64,000 nt of DNA, taken from Agrobacterium arsenijevicii. Its GTDB lineage: Bacteria; Pseudomonadota; Alphaproteobacteria; Rhizobiales; Rhizobiaceae. The notes below the pieces were generated by a model, which saw nothing but the letters and a program-made list of their open reading frames with translations, ran no database searches and was not told the DNA's origin. The translations under genes were made by a program, and so were the position numbers. The stretch lies in the NCBI GenBank assembly GCA_000949895.1, contig JWIT01000004.1, positions 62,001 to 126,000 on the forward strand, given 5' to 3'. Shown piece by piece: positions 55,140 to 64,000 of the stretch (positions within the stretch are counted from its first letter, which is position 1; every line of letters begins with the position of its first letter).

Positions 55140-58100
55140 ATGCCCGTGTTTGACGATCTGTTTGGCCCTGAAGGGGCAAAGCGCGACGGCGCGGAAATCT
55201 TGCAGGCGCTGCGCGATGCCGCCAGCGAACGCATCCTCATTCTCGATGGCGCGATGGGCACGCAGATCCAGGGGCTTGGTTTTGACGAAGACCATTTCCG
55301 TGGCGACCGTTTCATCGGCTGCGCCTGTCACCAGCAGGGCAATAACGACCTTCTGATCCTGACCCAGCCGGATGCCATCGAAGAGATCCATTACCGCTAC
55401 GCCATGGCCGGTGCGGATATTCTCGAAACCAACACGTTTTCGTCGACGCGCATCGCGCAGGCCGATTACGAGATGGAAAATGCGGTTTACGATCTCAACC
55501 GCGAGGGTGCGCAGATCGTTCGCCGCGCCGCCATTCGTGCCGAGCGTGAAGATGGCCGCCGCCGCTTCGTGGCGGGCGCCATTGGCCCGACCAACCGCAC
55601 GGCCTCCATTTCGCCTGACGTCAACAATCCCGGTTACCGTGCCGTCACTTTCGATGATCTGCGCATTGCCTATGGTGAGCAGATCGATGGCCTGATCGAT
55701 GGTGGCGCCGACATCATCCTGATCGAGACGATCTTCGATACGTTGAACGCCAAGGCGGCAATCTTTGCCTGCGAGGAGCGTTTCGAGGCCAAGGGCATCC
55801 GCCTGCCGGTGATGATTTCGGGTACGATCACCGACCTTTCCGGCCGCACGCTTTCCGGCCAGACGCCTTCGGCGTTCTGGAACTCGGTGCGCCACGCCAA
55901 CCCCTTCACCATCGGCCTCAACTGTGCGCTGGGCGCCGACGCGATGCGTCCACACCTGCAGGAACTTTCGGATGTGGCCGACACCTTCGTCTGCGCCTAT
56001 CCGAATGCCGGCCTGCCGAATGAATTCGGCCAATATGACGAAACGCCTGAGATGATGGCGCGTCAGGTGCAGGGTTTCGTTCGTGACGGTCTCGTCAACA
56101 TCGTCGGTGGTTGCTGTGGTTCGACGCCGGAGCATATCCGGGCGATTGCGGAGGCCGTGAAAGGCTACAAGCCGCGCGAAATTCCGGCCCACAAGCCGTT
56201 CATGTCGCTTTCGGGCCTCGAGCCTTTCGTGCTGACCAAGGACATTCCCTTCGTCAATGTCGGCGAGCGCACCAACGTCACCGGCTCGGCCCGCTTCCGC
56301 AAGCTCATCACCGCCGGTGATTATACGGCGGCGCTCGCCGTTGCCCGCGACCAGGTGGAAAACGGTGCGCAGATCATCGACATCAACATGGATGAGGGCC
56401 TGATCGATTCCGAAAAGGCGATGGTGGAGTTTCTGAACCTCATCGCCGCCGAGCCGGATATCGCCCGCGTGCCTGTGATGATCGACTCATCCAAGTTCGA
56501 GATCATCGAGGCCGGCCTGAAATGCGTTCAGGGCAAATCGATCGTCAATTCGATTTCGCTGAAGGAAGGCGAGGAGAAGTTTCTCCAGCAGGCGCGGCTC
56601 GTCCACAATTACGGTGCGGCGGTCGTGGTCATGGCCTTCGACGAGGTCGGACAGGCCGATACCTATCAGCGCAAGGTGGAAATCTGCTCGCGCGCCTACA
56701 AGCTGCTGACCGAAAAGGCGGGCCTCTCGCCGGAAGACATCATCTTCGATCCGAACGTCTTTGCCGTCGCGACCGGTATCGAGGAGCACAATAATTACGG
56801 CGTGGACTTCATCGAAGCCACCAAGACGATCCGCGAAACTATGCCACTGACGCATATTTCCGGTGGTGTTTCCAACCTGTCCTTCTCCTTCCGTGGCAAC
56901 GAGCCGGTGCGTGAGGCGATGCATGCCGTGTTCCTCTACCACGCCATCCAGGTCGGCATGGATATGGGCATCGTCAATGCCGGGCAGCTTGCCGTTTACG
57001 ACAACATCGATGCGGAACTGCGCGAGGCCTGTGAAGACGTGGTGCTGAACCGCCGCGACGACGGGACGGAGCGGCTGCTTGAAGTGGCCGAGCGCTTCCG
57101 CGGCACGGGAGAAAAACAGGCGAAGGTGCAGGATCTTTCCTGGCGTGAGCTTCCGGTCGAAAAGCGTCTTCAGCATGCGCTCGTCAACGGCATCACCGAA
57201 TATATCGAGGCCGATACGGAAGAGGCACGCCAGCAGGCCGCCCGTCCGCTGCATGTGATCGAAGGGCCGCTGATGGCGGGCATGAACGTGGTCGGCGACC
57301 TCTTCGGTTCGGGCAAGATGTTCCTGCCGCAGGTGGTGAAATCCGCCCGTGTGATGAAGCAGGCGGTTGCCGTGCTGTTGCCCTACATGGAAGAGGAAAA
57401 GCGCCTGAATGGCGGGTCCGAGCGGAGTGCTGCCGGCAAGGTGCTGATGGCGACCGTGAAGGGCGATGTGCACGATATCGGCAAGAACATCGTCGGTGTC
57501 GTTCTCGCCTGCAACAATTACGAGATCATCGATCTCGGCGTCATGGTGCCGACGACGAAAATCCTTGAAACGGCGATTGCCGAAAAGGTCGACGTGATTG
57601 GCCTTTCCGGTCTCATCACGCCGTCTCTGGACGAGATGGTGCATGTGGCGGCTGAAATGGAGCGACAGGGTTTCGACATTCCGCTTCTGATCGGCGGTGC
57701 AACGACGAGCCGTGTGCATACGGCGGTGAAAATCCATCCGCGTTACGAGCAAGGGCAGGCGATCTATGTCACCGATGCTTCGCGTGCGGTGGGCGTCGTG
57801 TCAGCACTTCTCTCCGCCGAGCAGAAGCCCGCCTATATCGACGGTATCCGGGCTGAATATGCCAAGGTGGCGGAAGCCCATGCCCGCAACGAGCGCGAAA
57901 AGCAGCGCCTGCCGCTTTCCCGTGCCCGTGAGAATGCGCACAAGATCGGCTGGTCGAGCTATAGCGTCGTCAAACCGCAATTCTTCGGCACCAAGGTTTT
58001 CGAGACCTATGATCTGGAAGAGCTGTCCCGTTACATCGACTGGACGCCATTCTTCCAGACATGGGAGCTGAAGGGCCGCTACCCGGCGATCCTCGAAGAC

Positions 58101-58919
58101 GAGAAGCAGGGCGAGGCGGCGCGGCAGCTTTACAGCGATGCGCAGGCGATGCTGAAGAAGATCATCGAGGAAAAGTGGTTCCGGCCGCGGGCTGTAATAG
58201 GCTTCTGGCCTGCCAATGCGGTGGGCGACGATATCAGGCTGTTTACGGATGAAAGCCGCCGCGAAGAACTTGCGACGTTCTTCACGCTTCGCCAGCAGCT
58301 TTCCAAGCGTGATGGACGCCCGAATGTGGCGCTTTCCGATTTCGTGGCGCCTGTCGATAGCGGCGTTGCCGATTATGTCGGTGGCTTCGTGGTGACGGCG
58401 GGCATTGAGGAAGTGGCGATTGCCGAGCGGTTTGAACGGGCCAATGACGATTATTCGTCCATTCTCGTGAAGGCGCTGGCCGACCGCTTTGCGGAAGCAT
58501 TTGCAGAGCGTATGCATGAGCGGGTGCGCAAGGAGTTCTGGGGTTATGCGCCGGACGAGGCTCTTGCCGGCGATGAGCTGATTGGCGAAGCCTATGCCGG
58601 TATTCGTCCTGCGCCCGGTTATCCGGCCCAGCCCGATCATACCGAGAAGAAAACGCTGTTCTCCCTGCTCGACGCCACCAATGCGGCGGGTGTGGAGCTG
58701 ACGGAGAGCTATGCCATGTGGCCCGGCTCATCCGTCTCCGGCCTCTATATCGGCCATCCCGAAAGCTATTATTTCGGTGTTGCCAAGGTGGAACGCGATC
58801 AGGTGCAGGACTATGCGCGCCGCAAGGATATGCCGGTGGAAGAGGTGGAGCGCTGGCTTGGACCGGTGCTCAACTATGTGCCGGTGAGCAGCGCTGAGAA
58901 AATCGACAGCGCGGCGTAA
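55140..58919 (+). CDS. metH: Cobalamin-dependent methionine synthase
   Basis: A 1259-residue four-module enzyme that moves a methyl group from methyltetrahydrofolate to homocysteine through cobalamin. The homocysteine module (about 1-345) shows [24 protein letters not shown] and zinc ligands in [10 protein letters not shown] and [12 protein letters not shown]. The pterin module holds [16 protein letters not shown] and [16 protein letters not shown]. The cobalamin module has the DxHxxG motif [18 protein letters not shown]. The C-terminal AdoMet-reactivation module ends [19 protein letters not shown] with YFGV. ATG at 55140 is one base from GAGGAG; a GTG at 55146 (VFDDLFG) has better ribosome-site spacing. 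A palindromic operator precedes it. Confidence 0.97.
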   Translation: MPVFDDLFGPEGAKRDGAEILQALRDAASERILILDGAMGTQIQGLGFDEDHFRGDRFIGCACHQQGNNDLLILTQPDAIEEIHYRYAMAGADILETNTFSSTRIAQADYEMENAVYDLNREGAQIVRRAAIRAEREDGRRRFVAGAIGPTNRTASISPDVNNPGYRAVTFDDLRIAYGEQIDGLIDGGADIILIETIFDTLNAKAAIFACEERFEAKGIRLPVMISGTITDLSGRTLSGQTPSAFWNSVRHANPFTIGLNCALGADAMRPHLQELSDVADTFVCAYPNAGLPNEFGQYDETPEMMARQVQGFVRDGLVNIVGGCCGSTPEHIRAIAEAVKGYKPREIPAHKPFMSLSGLEPFVLTKDIPFVNVGERTNVTGSARFRKLITAGDYTAALAVARDQVENGAQIIDINMDEGLIDSEKAMVEFLNLIAAEPDIARVPVMIDSSKFEIIEAGLKCVQGKSIVNSISLKEGEEKFLQQARLVHNYGAAVVVMAFDEVGQADTYQRKVEICSRAYKLLTEKAGLSPEDIIFDPNVFAVATGIEEHNNYGVDFIEATKTIRETMPLTHISGGVSNLSFSFRGNEPVREAMHAVFLYHAIQVGMDMGIVNAGQLAVYDNIDAELREACEDVVLNRRDDGTERLLEVAERFRGTGEKQAKVQDLSWRELPVEKRLQHALVNGITEYIEADTEEARQQAARPLHVIEGPLMAGMNVVGDLFGSGKMFLPQVVKSARVMKQAVAVLLPYMEEEKRLNGGSERSAAGKVLMATVKGDVHDIGKNIVGVVLACNNYEIIDLGVMVPTTKILETAIAEKVDVIGLSGLITPSLDEMVHVAAEMERQGFDIPLLIGGATTSRVHTAVKIHPRYEQGQAIYVTDASRAVGVVSALLSAEQKPAYIDGIRAEYAKVAEAHARNEREKQRLPLSRARENAHKIGWSSYSVVKPQFFGTKVFETYDLEELSRYIDWTPFFQTWELKGRYPAILEDEKQGEAARQLYSDAQAMLKKIIEEKWFRPRAVIGFWPANAVGDDIRLFTDESRREELATFFTLRQQLSKRDGRPNVALSDFVAPVDSGVADYVGGFVVTAGIEEVAIAERFERANDDYSSILVKALADRFAEAFAERMHERVRKEFWGYAPDEALAGDELIGEAYAGIRPAPGYPAQPDHTEKKTLFSLLDATNAAGVELTESYAMWPGSSVSGLYIGHPESYYFGVAKVERDQVQDYARRKDMPVEEVERWLGPVLNYVPVSSAEKIDSAA

Positions 58920-59249
58920 TATCTGGGACACTGGTGTCGCAGTCAAAAAGCGCGGGTCTTGTCCGCGCTTTTTTCGTATACGCTTGGCAAGTGGCCGTCC
59001 GTACTTAAGCTTGAGATGGCTGGCGATGCCGCTGGTATACACGGAGTCAACATTAACTCGTGCCGTGATCCACAGTCGTTGTTCTATTTATTATAATATA
59101 TTTATATTTATTTCTTAGTGTTACTGGTTTGTATTTTCTGATTTTCAATATTTTACTTACGGCTATTCCAAATCTATTGATGAATTAAACTTGGCGTTAA
59201 TGTGGTCATGGCAATCGTCTTCCATTCTCATTACTGTCGCGGGGAATGG
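58920..59249. other. Terminator and AT-rich intergenic region
   Basis: 330 bases. The metH terminator is at 58945-58974. From about 59070 to 59200 the sequence is very AT-rich (for example TTATTATAATATATTTATAT), unlike the GC-rich neighbours, and leads into the hypothetical gene at 59250. No other feature recognised. Confidence 0.6.
58943..58976 (+). terminator. Terminator of metH
   Basis: AAAAGCGCGG / CCGCGCTTTT with loop GTCTTGT (58946-58973), followed by further T residues. Confidence 0.88.
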
Positions 59250-59903
59250 ATGAATTACATCGCGTTATTTGTTGTCACTGCTCTGTTCTCCTCTATATTT
59301 TCTACCCAGGCGGAGGCGCGGAAGGTTAGACTATTTGCCGTTCCCGGCTTTGGCAGCAGTGAGACGATCGATCTCGTCTACGATCTGCCAGATAGTCCGC
59401 CTTTCCTTCGAGAGGGAAAAGCATACGATATCGGATATCTGAATAGCAGCAAGGGCAATGCTTACGTTCTGTATCAGGGCGATCGTTACGGCAAGCTGAG
59501 CGATGCGGAAATCGCGACACTGGAGGCAGCACTCGGCTTCGACCCAACGGCCAAGCATCGTGCTGAACGCGCGGCGCGCAGCGCTGCGTTCGAGGAGGCC
59601 TTTCCCTGGAGCTCCGTGACTTACGTTCTCATTTTGGTTGCCGGTGTTTTCATGCTTCTTCGCAAGGGGGTGCGCATCCTCCGCCGGGCTGCGCCACCAT
59701 CGGTGAACGGTAGTATTGATGAAGATAATTCGGTGGGGGCAGTTTATCCCCCATCCGAGGCCCGCAAGGCGCAAATGATGAGCCGTCAACAAACCGATGA
59801 TGCCATGAGTGATAACAGAAGACGGACTGCTGCACCGCCGACGGTTTCCGGTTCGTCTCGCTCTGGACCTCCGGTTAAGGCTTTTGGACGCAGGAGCGCC
59901 TGA
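59250..59903 (+). CDS. Hypothetical membrane protein behind AT-rich promoter region
   Basis: A 217-residue protein. N-terminal signal sequence MNYIALFVVTALFSSIFSTQAEA, a periplasmic domain of about 110 residues (ARKVRLFAVPGFGSSETIDLVYDLPDSPPFLREGKAYDIGYLN), one membrane helix (VTYVLILVAGVFMLLRKGVRIL, about 130-150) and a cytosolic disordered tail of about 65 residues rich in Ser, Arg and Pro. I chose ATG at 59250 because GGGGAATGG precedes it and the signal peptide begins there; the frame extends to 59202. I do not recognise a family. The upstream DNA is unusually AT-rich. Confidence 0.7.
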   Translation: MNYIALFVVTALFSSIFSTQAEARKVRLFAVPGFGSSETIDLVYDLPDSPPFLREGKAYDIGYLNSSKGNAYVLYQGDRYGKLSDAEIATLEAALGFDPTAKHRAERAARSAAFEEAFPWSSVTYVLILVAGVFMLLRKGVRILRRAAPPSVNGSIDEDNSVGAVYPPSEARKAQMMSRQQTDDAMSDNRRRTAAPPTVSGSSRSGPPVKAFGRRSA

Positions 59904-59927
59904 TCCACGTAGAAAATCGCGAAATCT

Positions 59928-60034
59928 TAGAGCACGTCCGGTTTAAACGGAATCGTCGGACGTGCTCTATGTCTTTGTTTTTGCTAATTTTCCGGACGTA
60001 AAACCGCTACGCACTTTTACGGGAAATGCTCTAA
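59928..60034. repeat. Family 2 intergenic repeat, long copy S2
   Basis: Left module is a hairpin, AGAGCACGTCCG / CGGACGTGCTCT (59929-59968); right module has TTTCCGGACGTAAAACCGC then TACGCACTTTTACGGGAAAT (59989-60029). It ends 22 bases before the alcohol dehydrogenase stop codon (that gene is on the minus strand). Confidence 0.85.
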
Positions 60035-60055
60035 ATCGCCACCAAGACGGGATGG

Positions 60056-61102
60056 CTATTCGAACCGGTCGATGATGCTGATGCCGCTTTCCTGGAAGCT
60101 GTTCATGGCGGGCAGGGCCGTGATGGCATCGGTAAGGGTGATGTGGCGGCCGATCAGTTTTTCGGGCGCAAGCTTGCCGCTCTCGATCATCGCCAGCATG
60201 TCTTCGTAGCGCCATGCCTGCATGCCGTGGCTGCCGTAAATCTCCAGCTCGTGGGCGATCACCCGGGCCATGGGAATGGCGGGCATGGCGTGATCGGCCA
60301 GCATCAACCCTACCTGAACGTGACGACCACGCCGACGCAGGTTGCTGATGGAATTGCAGCATGTCTGCGGGTGGCCGAGCGCGTCGATGGAAACATGCGC
60401 GCCGCCGCCTGTCACCTCACGCACCGCTTCCGCGACATCGGCAACCGAGCGGCTGTTGATGGTGGCAGTGGCGCCGAGCTGGCGCGCAAATTCGAGTTTG
60501 TCTTCCGCGATATCGATGGCGACGACCTGCGCGCCGAGGCCCGCGCCAATCATGATGGCGGAGAGGCCGACGCCGCCGCAGCCGTGCACAGCCAACCATT
60601 CGCCACCCTTCAGGCGTCCCTGGTCGGTCACAGCGCGGAAAGAAGTGGCGAAACGGCAGCCGAGACCGGCGGCGGTGGCATAAGTCATCGATTCCGGCAG
60701 ATGCACGAGGTTCTGGTCGGCATAGTCGATTGCGACGTATTCGGCGAAGGAACCCCAATGGGTGAAGCCGGGCTGGAACTGCGTCTCGCACACCTGTTGA
60801 TTGCCGGAGCGGCATTCATGGCAATGGCCGCAGCCGGAAACGAAGGGAACGGTGACACGGTCGCCAGTCTTGAAGCGGGTAACGTTCTTTCCAACTGCGG
60901 CGATGACGCCGACAAATTCGTGGCCGGGGACATGCGGCAGGCGAATATCCGTGTCGTGTCCCATCCAGCCGTGCCAGTCGCTCCGGCACAGGCCCGTCGC
61001 CTTCACCTCGATGACGACGCCGCCATCGGTCGGGGTCGGGTCGGGCAGGGATGCGACAATAGGGGTTTCGCCGAACAGTTCGTAAAAAAGCGCGCGCATC
61101 AT
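60056..61102 (-). CDS. Zinc-dependent alcohol dehydrogenase (MDR)
   Basis: A 348-residue medium-chain dehydrogenase. Catalytic-zinc ligands lie in [11 protein letters not shown] and [10 protein letters not shown]. The structural zinc site is [16 protein letters not shown], and the nucleotide fold shows [35 protein letters not shown] with Asp after beta-2, so NAD is the likely cofactor. Substrate unknown; close relatives act on short and benzyl alcohols. Starts at ATG 61102 (a second ATG at 61099). The gene is bracketed by two family 2 repeats in the same orientation and follows the ABC importer genes on the same strand. Confidence 0.9.
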   Translation of the reverse strand: MMRALFYELFGETPIVASLPDPTPTDGGVVIEVKATGLCRSDWHGWMGHDTDIRLPHVPGHEFVGVIAAVGKNVTRFKTGDRVTVPFVSGCGHCHECRSGNQQVCETQFQPGFTHWGSFAEYVAIDYADQNLVHLPESMTYATAAGLGCRFATSFRAVTDQGRLKGGEWLAVHGCGGVGLSAIMIGAGLGAQVVAIDIAEDKLEFARQLGATATINSRSVADVAEAVREVTGGGAHVSIDALGHPQTCCNSISNLRRRGRHVQVGLMLADHAMPAIPMARVIAHELEIYGSHGMQAWRYEDMLAMIESGKLAPEKLIGRHITLTDAITALPAMNSFQESGISIIDRFE

Positions 61103-61140
61103 TGCCTCACATCGTTGGTATGCAGGTTCGAATTTATACC

Positions 61141-61211
61141 TGCTCTATATCGTTGTTTTTCGCATTTTCCGGACGTAAAACCGCTACGCACTTTTACTGG
61201 AAATGCTCTAA
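61141..61211. repeat. Family 2 intergenic repeat, copy S3
   Basis: Contains GCATTTTCCGGACGTAAAAC then CGCTACGCACTTTTACTGG and a truncated left module (TGCTCTATATCGTTGTTTTT). Same orientation as S2, 39 bases upstream of the alcohol dehydrogenase start. Confidence 0.85.
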
Positions 61212-61238
61212 CTTCTTCCACCGATGGAGAAAAGCGAT

Positions 61239-62297
61239 TTAGTCCTTGATCACCATAAGATCACCCGCCGCGAATTTAAGCGTTACTTGTTCGCCAAGTG
61301 CGGGCGGTGCGGTGCCGGGATCGTTGAACATGTCGAACGACAAGGTCGAGCCGCCGAGATCGAGACGGGTGCGGATGACCGAACCGAGAAACTGGCTTGA
61401 GGTGACGATACCGGAAATAGCAACGTCGCCCTTCGCGTCAGCGCCGAGCGCGCCAGCTTCCGGACGCAAGGCGAGGGTGATTTTATCACCGTTCGCGGCA
61501 TCGACCGGCTTATGGAGCGTGATCTGCTGGTCGCCGACACGGATGGTGTTGGCCGAGGAGTCGATGACGGTGGCGTCGATCAGGTTCAGCGTGCCGACGA
61601 AGGAGGCGACAAAGCGGGTCGCGGGCTTGTTGTAGATATCGAAGGGCGAACCGATCTGGTCAGCGCGGCCGGAATTCATGACGACGATACGGTCGGAGAT
61701 CGACAGGGCTTCTTCCTGATCATGGGTCACGAAAATCGTGGTGATGCCGAGCTTTCGCTGAATCTGGCGGATTTCCTCACGTAGCGACACGCGAATCTTG
61801 GCGTCGAGCGCCGAAAGTGGCTCGTCGAGCAGAAGCACTTCCGGCTTCGGGGCCAATGCGCGGGCAAGCGCCACGCGCTGCTGCTGGCCGCCCGACATCT
61901 GATAGGGGTAACGGTCCGCGAGATGCTCCAGATGGATGAGCTGAAGCATTTCCTTCACGCGCGCATCGATCTCGGCTTTCGGCTTGCCGGCGACTTTCAG
62001 GCCGAAGGCAACGTTCTCGTAGACGTTCATGTTGGGGAACAGCGCATAGGCCTGAAACACCATGCCGATATTGCGCTGGTTCGGCCTGAGCGTCGTCTGG
62101 TCCTTGCCGTTGATGACGATGGAACCGCCGGTCGGGATCTCAAAACCGGCGATCATGCGCAGCACGGTGGTCTTGCCGCAGCCCGATGGCCCGAGAAAGG
62201 AGACGAACTCGCCCTTTTCGATGGCCATGTCGAAATCATGCACGACCTGCACGGAACCGAAGGATTTCTTGATATTGCTAAGTGTCAAAAAGCTCAT
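61239..62297 (-). CDS. ABC importer ATP-binding protein, PotA/FbpC-like
   Basis: A 352-residue ATPase with Walker A GPSGCGKTT (about 37-45), Q-loop MVFQAYALFPNMNV, signature MSGGQQQRVALARAL, Walker B VLLLDEPLSALDAK and switch His in FVTHDQEEAL. The C-terminal TOBE-like domain starts at about residue 240 (NLIDATVIDSSANTIRVGDQQ). This is the layout of spermidine/putrescine, iron(III) and 2-aminoethylphosphonate importers; the substrate cannot be decided. It is the third gene of a minus-strand operon after two permeases, 13 bases from the second. Confidence 0.93.
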   Translation of the reverse strand: MSFLTLSNIKKSFGSVQVVHDFDMAIEKGEFVSFLGPSGCGKTTVLRMIAGFEIPTGGSIVINGKDQTTLRPNQRNIGMVFQAYALFPNMNVYENVAFGLKVAGKPKAEIDARVKEMLQLIHLEHLADRYPYQMSGGQQQRVALARALAPKPEVLLLDEPLSALDAKIRVSLREEIRQIQRKLGITTIFVTHDQEEALSISDRIVVMNSGRADQIGSPFDIYNKPATRFVASFVGTLNLIDATVIDSSANTIRVGDQQITLHKPVDAANGDKITLALRPEAGALGADAKGDVAISGIVTSSQFLGSVIRTRLDLGGSTLSFDMFNDPGTAPPALGEQVTLKFAAGDLMVIKD

Positions 62298-62310
62298 GAA
62301 AATCTTGTCC

Positions 62311-63093
62311 TCAGGCCTTGGGAGGCGCGCCCTTCTGGTAGCGTGAAACGAGTTGGATCAACCCAAGGCAACCCCAGGTGATGCCGAAGGAAATCACGGC
62401 AAGTGCTGCCGGTTCATAGGCGCGGTTGGCGCCGAGCAGCTGCATATAGGGGCCGAAGGCCGGGCGGTTCAAAAGTGCCGCCATGGTGAATTCACCGATG
62501 ACGATGGCGAAGGTCAAAAATGCGCCCGACAGGACGGCGACCAGCACATTGGGCAGAATGATGCGCGACAGGATGGTTGTCCACCCCGCGCCAAGGCTTT
62601 GCGCTGCTTCCGTCAATGTCGCGACATCGATGGTTCTGAGACCGGTATCGACGGCGCGGTACATGTAGGGCAAAGCGAGCGTGGCATAACCGAACATCAG
62701 AAGAAGGTTGGTGCCGAAGGTCGTGCCGGTCAGCGGCAGCCAGCTCGAGGTGTTGTAAAGCCTGATATAACCGAACACGATGACAATGGCCGGGATGACC
62801 AGCGGCAGCAGCGTGATGAATTCGATATAGGGGCGCAGGCCCGGCAGTTTCAGGCGCACCCAATAGGCCGTCGGCACCACCAGCAGGACCCCGAAAACGA
62901 TGGTGAACAGCGCCATCATCACCGAATAGCTGAAGGTTTCCTGAAAACGTGGGTCACTGAGCACCTTGCCATAGGCGTCAAAGGAATATTCTCCGCGCCG
63001 CATTTTCAGCGAGAAGTTGGTCATGCCGATCAGCGGCAGGGCGAAATAGAGCAGGCCGAAGATCAGCGCGCCCCAGGCGAAGAACCGCTTCAT
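62311..63093 (-). CDS. ABC importer permease, second subunit
   Basis: A 260-residue inner-membrane permease with six helices and the cytosolic EAA loop (EAAQSLGAGWTTILSRIILPN), where the ATPase docks. The start is ATG at 63093 (MKRFFAWGAL), which overlaps the stop of the upstream permease by four bases; the longer frame to 63411 is accidental. Helical segments: LIFGLLYFALPLIG, SVMMALFTIVFGVLLVVPTAYW, FITLLPLVIPAIVIVFG, LMFGYATLALPYMY and others. Together with the first permease it forms the channel. Confidence 0.92.
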   Translation of the reverse strand: MKRFFAWGALIFGLLYFALPLIGMTNFSLKMRRGEYSFDAYGKVLSDPRFQETFSYSVMMALFTIVFGVLLVVPTAYWVRLKLPGLRPYIEFITLLPLVIPAIVIVFGYIRLYNTSSWLPLTGTTFGTNLLLMFGYATLALPYMYRAVDTGLRTIDVATLTEAAQSLGAGWTTILSRIILPNVLVAVLSGAFLTFAIVIGEFTMAALLNRPAFGPYMQLLGANRAYEPAALAVISFGITWGCLGLIQLVSRYQKGAPPKA

Positions 63094-63974
63094 TTCAGCC
63101 ACCTTTCGCTGCGGGCGCGCAGCCAGATATAAAGCGCATTGGCGATGCCGGTAACGACGATCATGCCGAAGGCGAGTGCGTAACCAAGATGCGGATTGCC
63201 GAGAACGTCGCCGCGGATCTGCGCGAAAAGCAGGATCGGCACGATGTTGAGCGACGAGCCGGTGAGCGCGATTGCGGTGGCCACAGCGCCGAAGGCGTTG
63301 GCGAACAGCAACGACATGGTTCCGAGTAGCGACGGCAACAGAATGGGGAAGGCGACCATGCGCCAATATTGCAGGCCGGTCGCGCCGAGGATTTCGGCTG
63401 CCTCGCGCCATTCGCGCTTCAACCCGTCGAGCGCCGGCGTGATGATGAGGATCATCAGCGGTATCTGGAAGAACAGATAGGTGACCGTCAGACCCCAGAA
63501 GGACAGAATGTTAAAGCCGAGAAGCCTAAGATCGATGCCGACCTGCGTTTTCAGAAACACGGTGAGCAGGCCGACCGGGCCAAGCGTGGCGATGAAGGCG
63601 AAGGCGAGCGGCACGCCGGCAAATTGCGATGCTACGCCCGAAAAGGTGAGAAGCGGTCCGCGAATGCGCTGGGGCAAACCGCCGAGAACCACGGCGGCGG
63701 CGACGGCAAAGCCGATCAGGCAGCCGAGAGCCGCCGAGGCGAGGCTGATCTTGATCGAAATCCAGTAGGCCGCGAGGATCGACGAGGTGAAAAGCCCGGC
63801 GACGTTTTCGAGCGTCAGGCTACCATCGGGACGCTGGAATGCACCGACCACGATCTTCATCGTCGGAAAAATCAGAAACAGCAGAACAAAAACGGCAAAA
63901 GGTACGACGCCTAACCAATGAAGCGGCAACTTCCTGCCCGCATCGGATGGTCCGCCGGTGTTGGTTGATGGCAT
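63090..63974 (-). CDS. ABC importer permease, first subunit
   Basis: A 294-residue permease with six or seven helices (VVPFAVFVLLFLIFPTMKIVVGAF first) and the EAA loop REAAEILGATGLQYWRMVAFPILLPS. The two permeases and the ATPase make a full importer core of the PotBCA/FbpBC type. Start ATG at 63974 follows GGGGACAAGGC. It overlaps the second permease start by four bases. The expected solute-binding protein gene is not in the window and may lie just upstream past 64000, so substrate assignment must wait. Confidence 0.92.
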   Translation of the reverse strand: MPSTNTGGPSDAGRKLPLHWLGVVPFAVFVLLFLIFPTMKIVVGAFQRPDGSLTLENVAGLFTSSILAAYWISIKISLASAALGCLIGFAVAAAVVLGGLPQRIRGPLLTFSGVASQFAGVPLAFAFIATLGPVGLLTVFLKTQVGIDLRLLGFNILSFWGLTVTYLFFQIPLMILIITPALDGLKREWREAAEILGATGLQYWRMVAFPILLPSLLGTMSLLFANAFGAVATAIALTGSSLNIVPILLFAQIRGDVLGNPHLGYALAFGMIVVTGIANALYIWLRARSERWLK

Positions 63975-64000
63975 GCCTTGTCCCCAAACGCCGTTTTCAA

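Noticed and set aside
59928-59970. Rho-independent terminator for the gene ending at 59903
   Set aside because: The hairpin AGAGCACGTCCG / CGGACGTGCTCT has a 16-base loop and no adjacent T tract; it matches the left module of the family 2 repeat instead.

Overview
The window is a stretch of alphaproteobacterial chromosome that I assign to Agrobacterium (A. tumefaciens/fabrum group). The reasons are the whole-protein match to the bathy-phytochrome Agp2 (850 aa, biliverdin Cys13, C-terminal receiver), a NerA-type glycerol trinitrate/ene reductase, a rhizobial greA-lpsB / lrp / trxB-lsrB block, tandem AbcR-type sRNAs, and Rhizobiaceae palindromic intergenic repeats. Gene content is that of a core chromosome: carA, carB, dnaG, rpoD, metH, greA, trxB and proC are all intact. 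I see no phage, IS element, CRISPR array or conjugation gene.

Layout. 1-4.3 kb: end of a YbjN gene, proC, csaA, then a convergent MarR/OmpR/EnvZ-like regulatory operon. 4.4-12.3 kb: SH3/DUF1236 secreted protein, glyoxalase-II-like hydrolase, cold-shock protein, DMT exporter, small membrane protein, EAL protein, aspartate aminotransferase, Ca2+/H+ antiporter, DUF2188 protein. 12.4-16.5 kb: LysR divergent from an epimerase/DUF6220 pair, then nerA with an upstream ArsR gene. 16.5-21.3 kb: two tandem minus-strand sRNAs downstream of trxB-lsrB, then lrp, lpsB and greA. 21.9-29.7 kb: diguanylate cyclase, carB, LytTR membrane regulator, DUF2306, zinc metallopeptidase, DUF2938. 30-35 kb: amino-acid-type chemoreceptor, MATE pump, carA. 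35-41.8 kb: YqeY, dnaG, rpoD, DUF930 protein. 41.9-46.7 kb: Agp2, YjbQ, small secreted protein, SIMPL protein. 46.8-50.6 kb: tRNA-Ile2(CAU), DGPF protein plus ECF42 sigma factor, and an L,D-transpeptidase fused to an aspartoacylase-type zinc hydrolase. 50.7-55 kb: envelope proteins, a dual-specificity phosphatase, an AGE-family epimerase. 55.1-64 kb: metH, a membrane protein behind an AT-rich stretch, an alcohol dehydrogenase flanked by direct repeats, and an ABC importer whose binding protein is not in the window.

Most of the interest lies in regulation. The sRNA pair sits directly downstream of the gene for LsrB/VtlR, their likely LysR regulator, which itself lies behind trxB. The two sRNAs share a 3' module and matching promoters but differ in the 5' targeting hairpin, and only one carries a duplicated TGCACAAAAAAG element at its promoter. 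Other points are the transpeptidase-hydrolase fusion, the translationally coupled ECF42/DGPF pair, and two families of dispersed palindromic repeats. All calls come from reading the sequence and recalling protein families; no database search was run.
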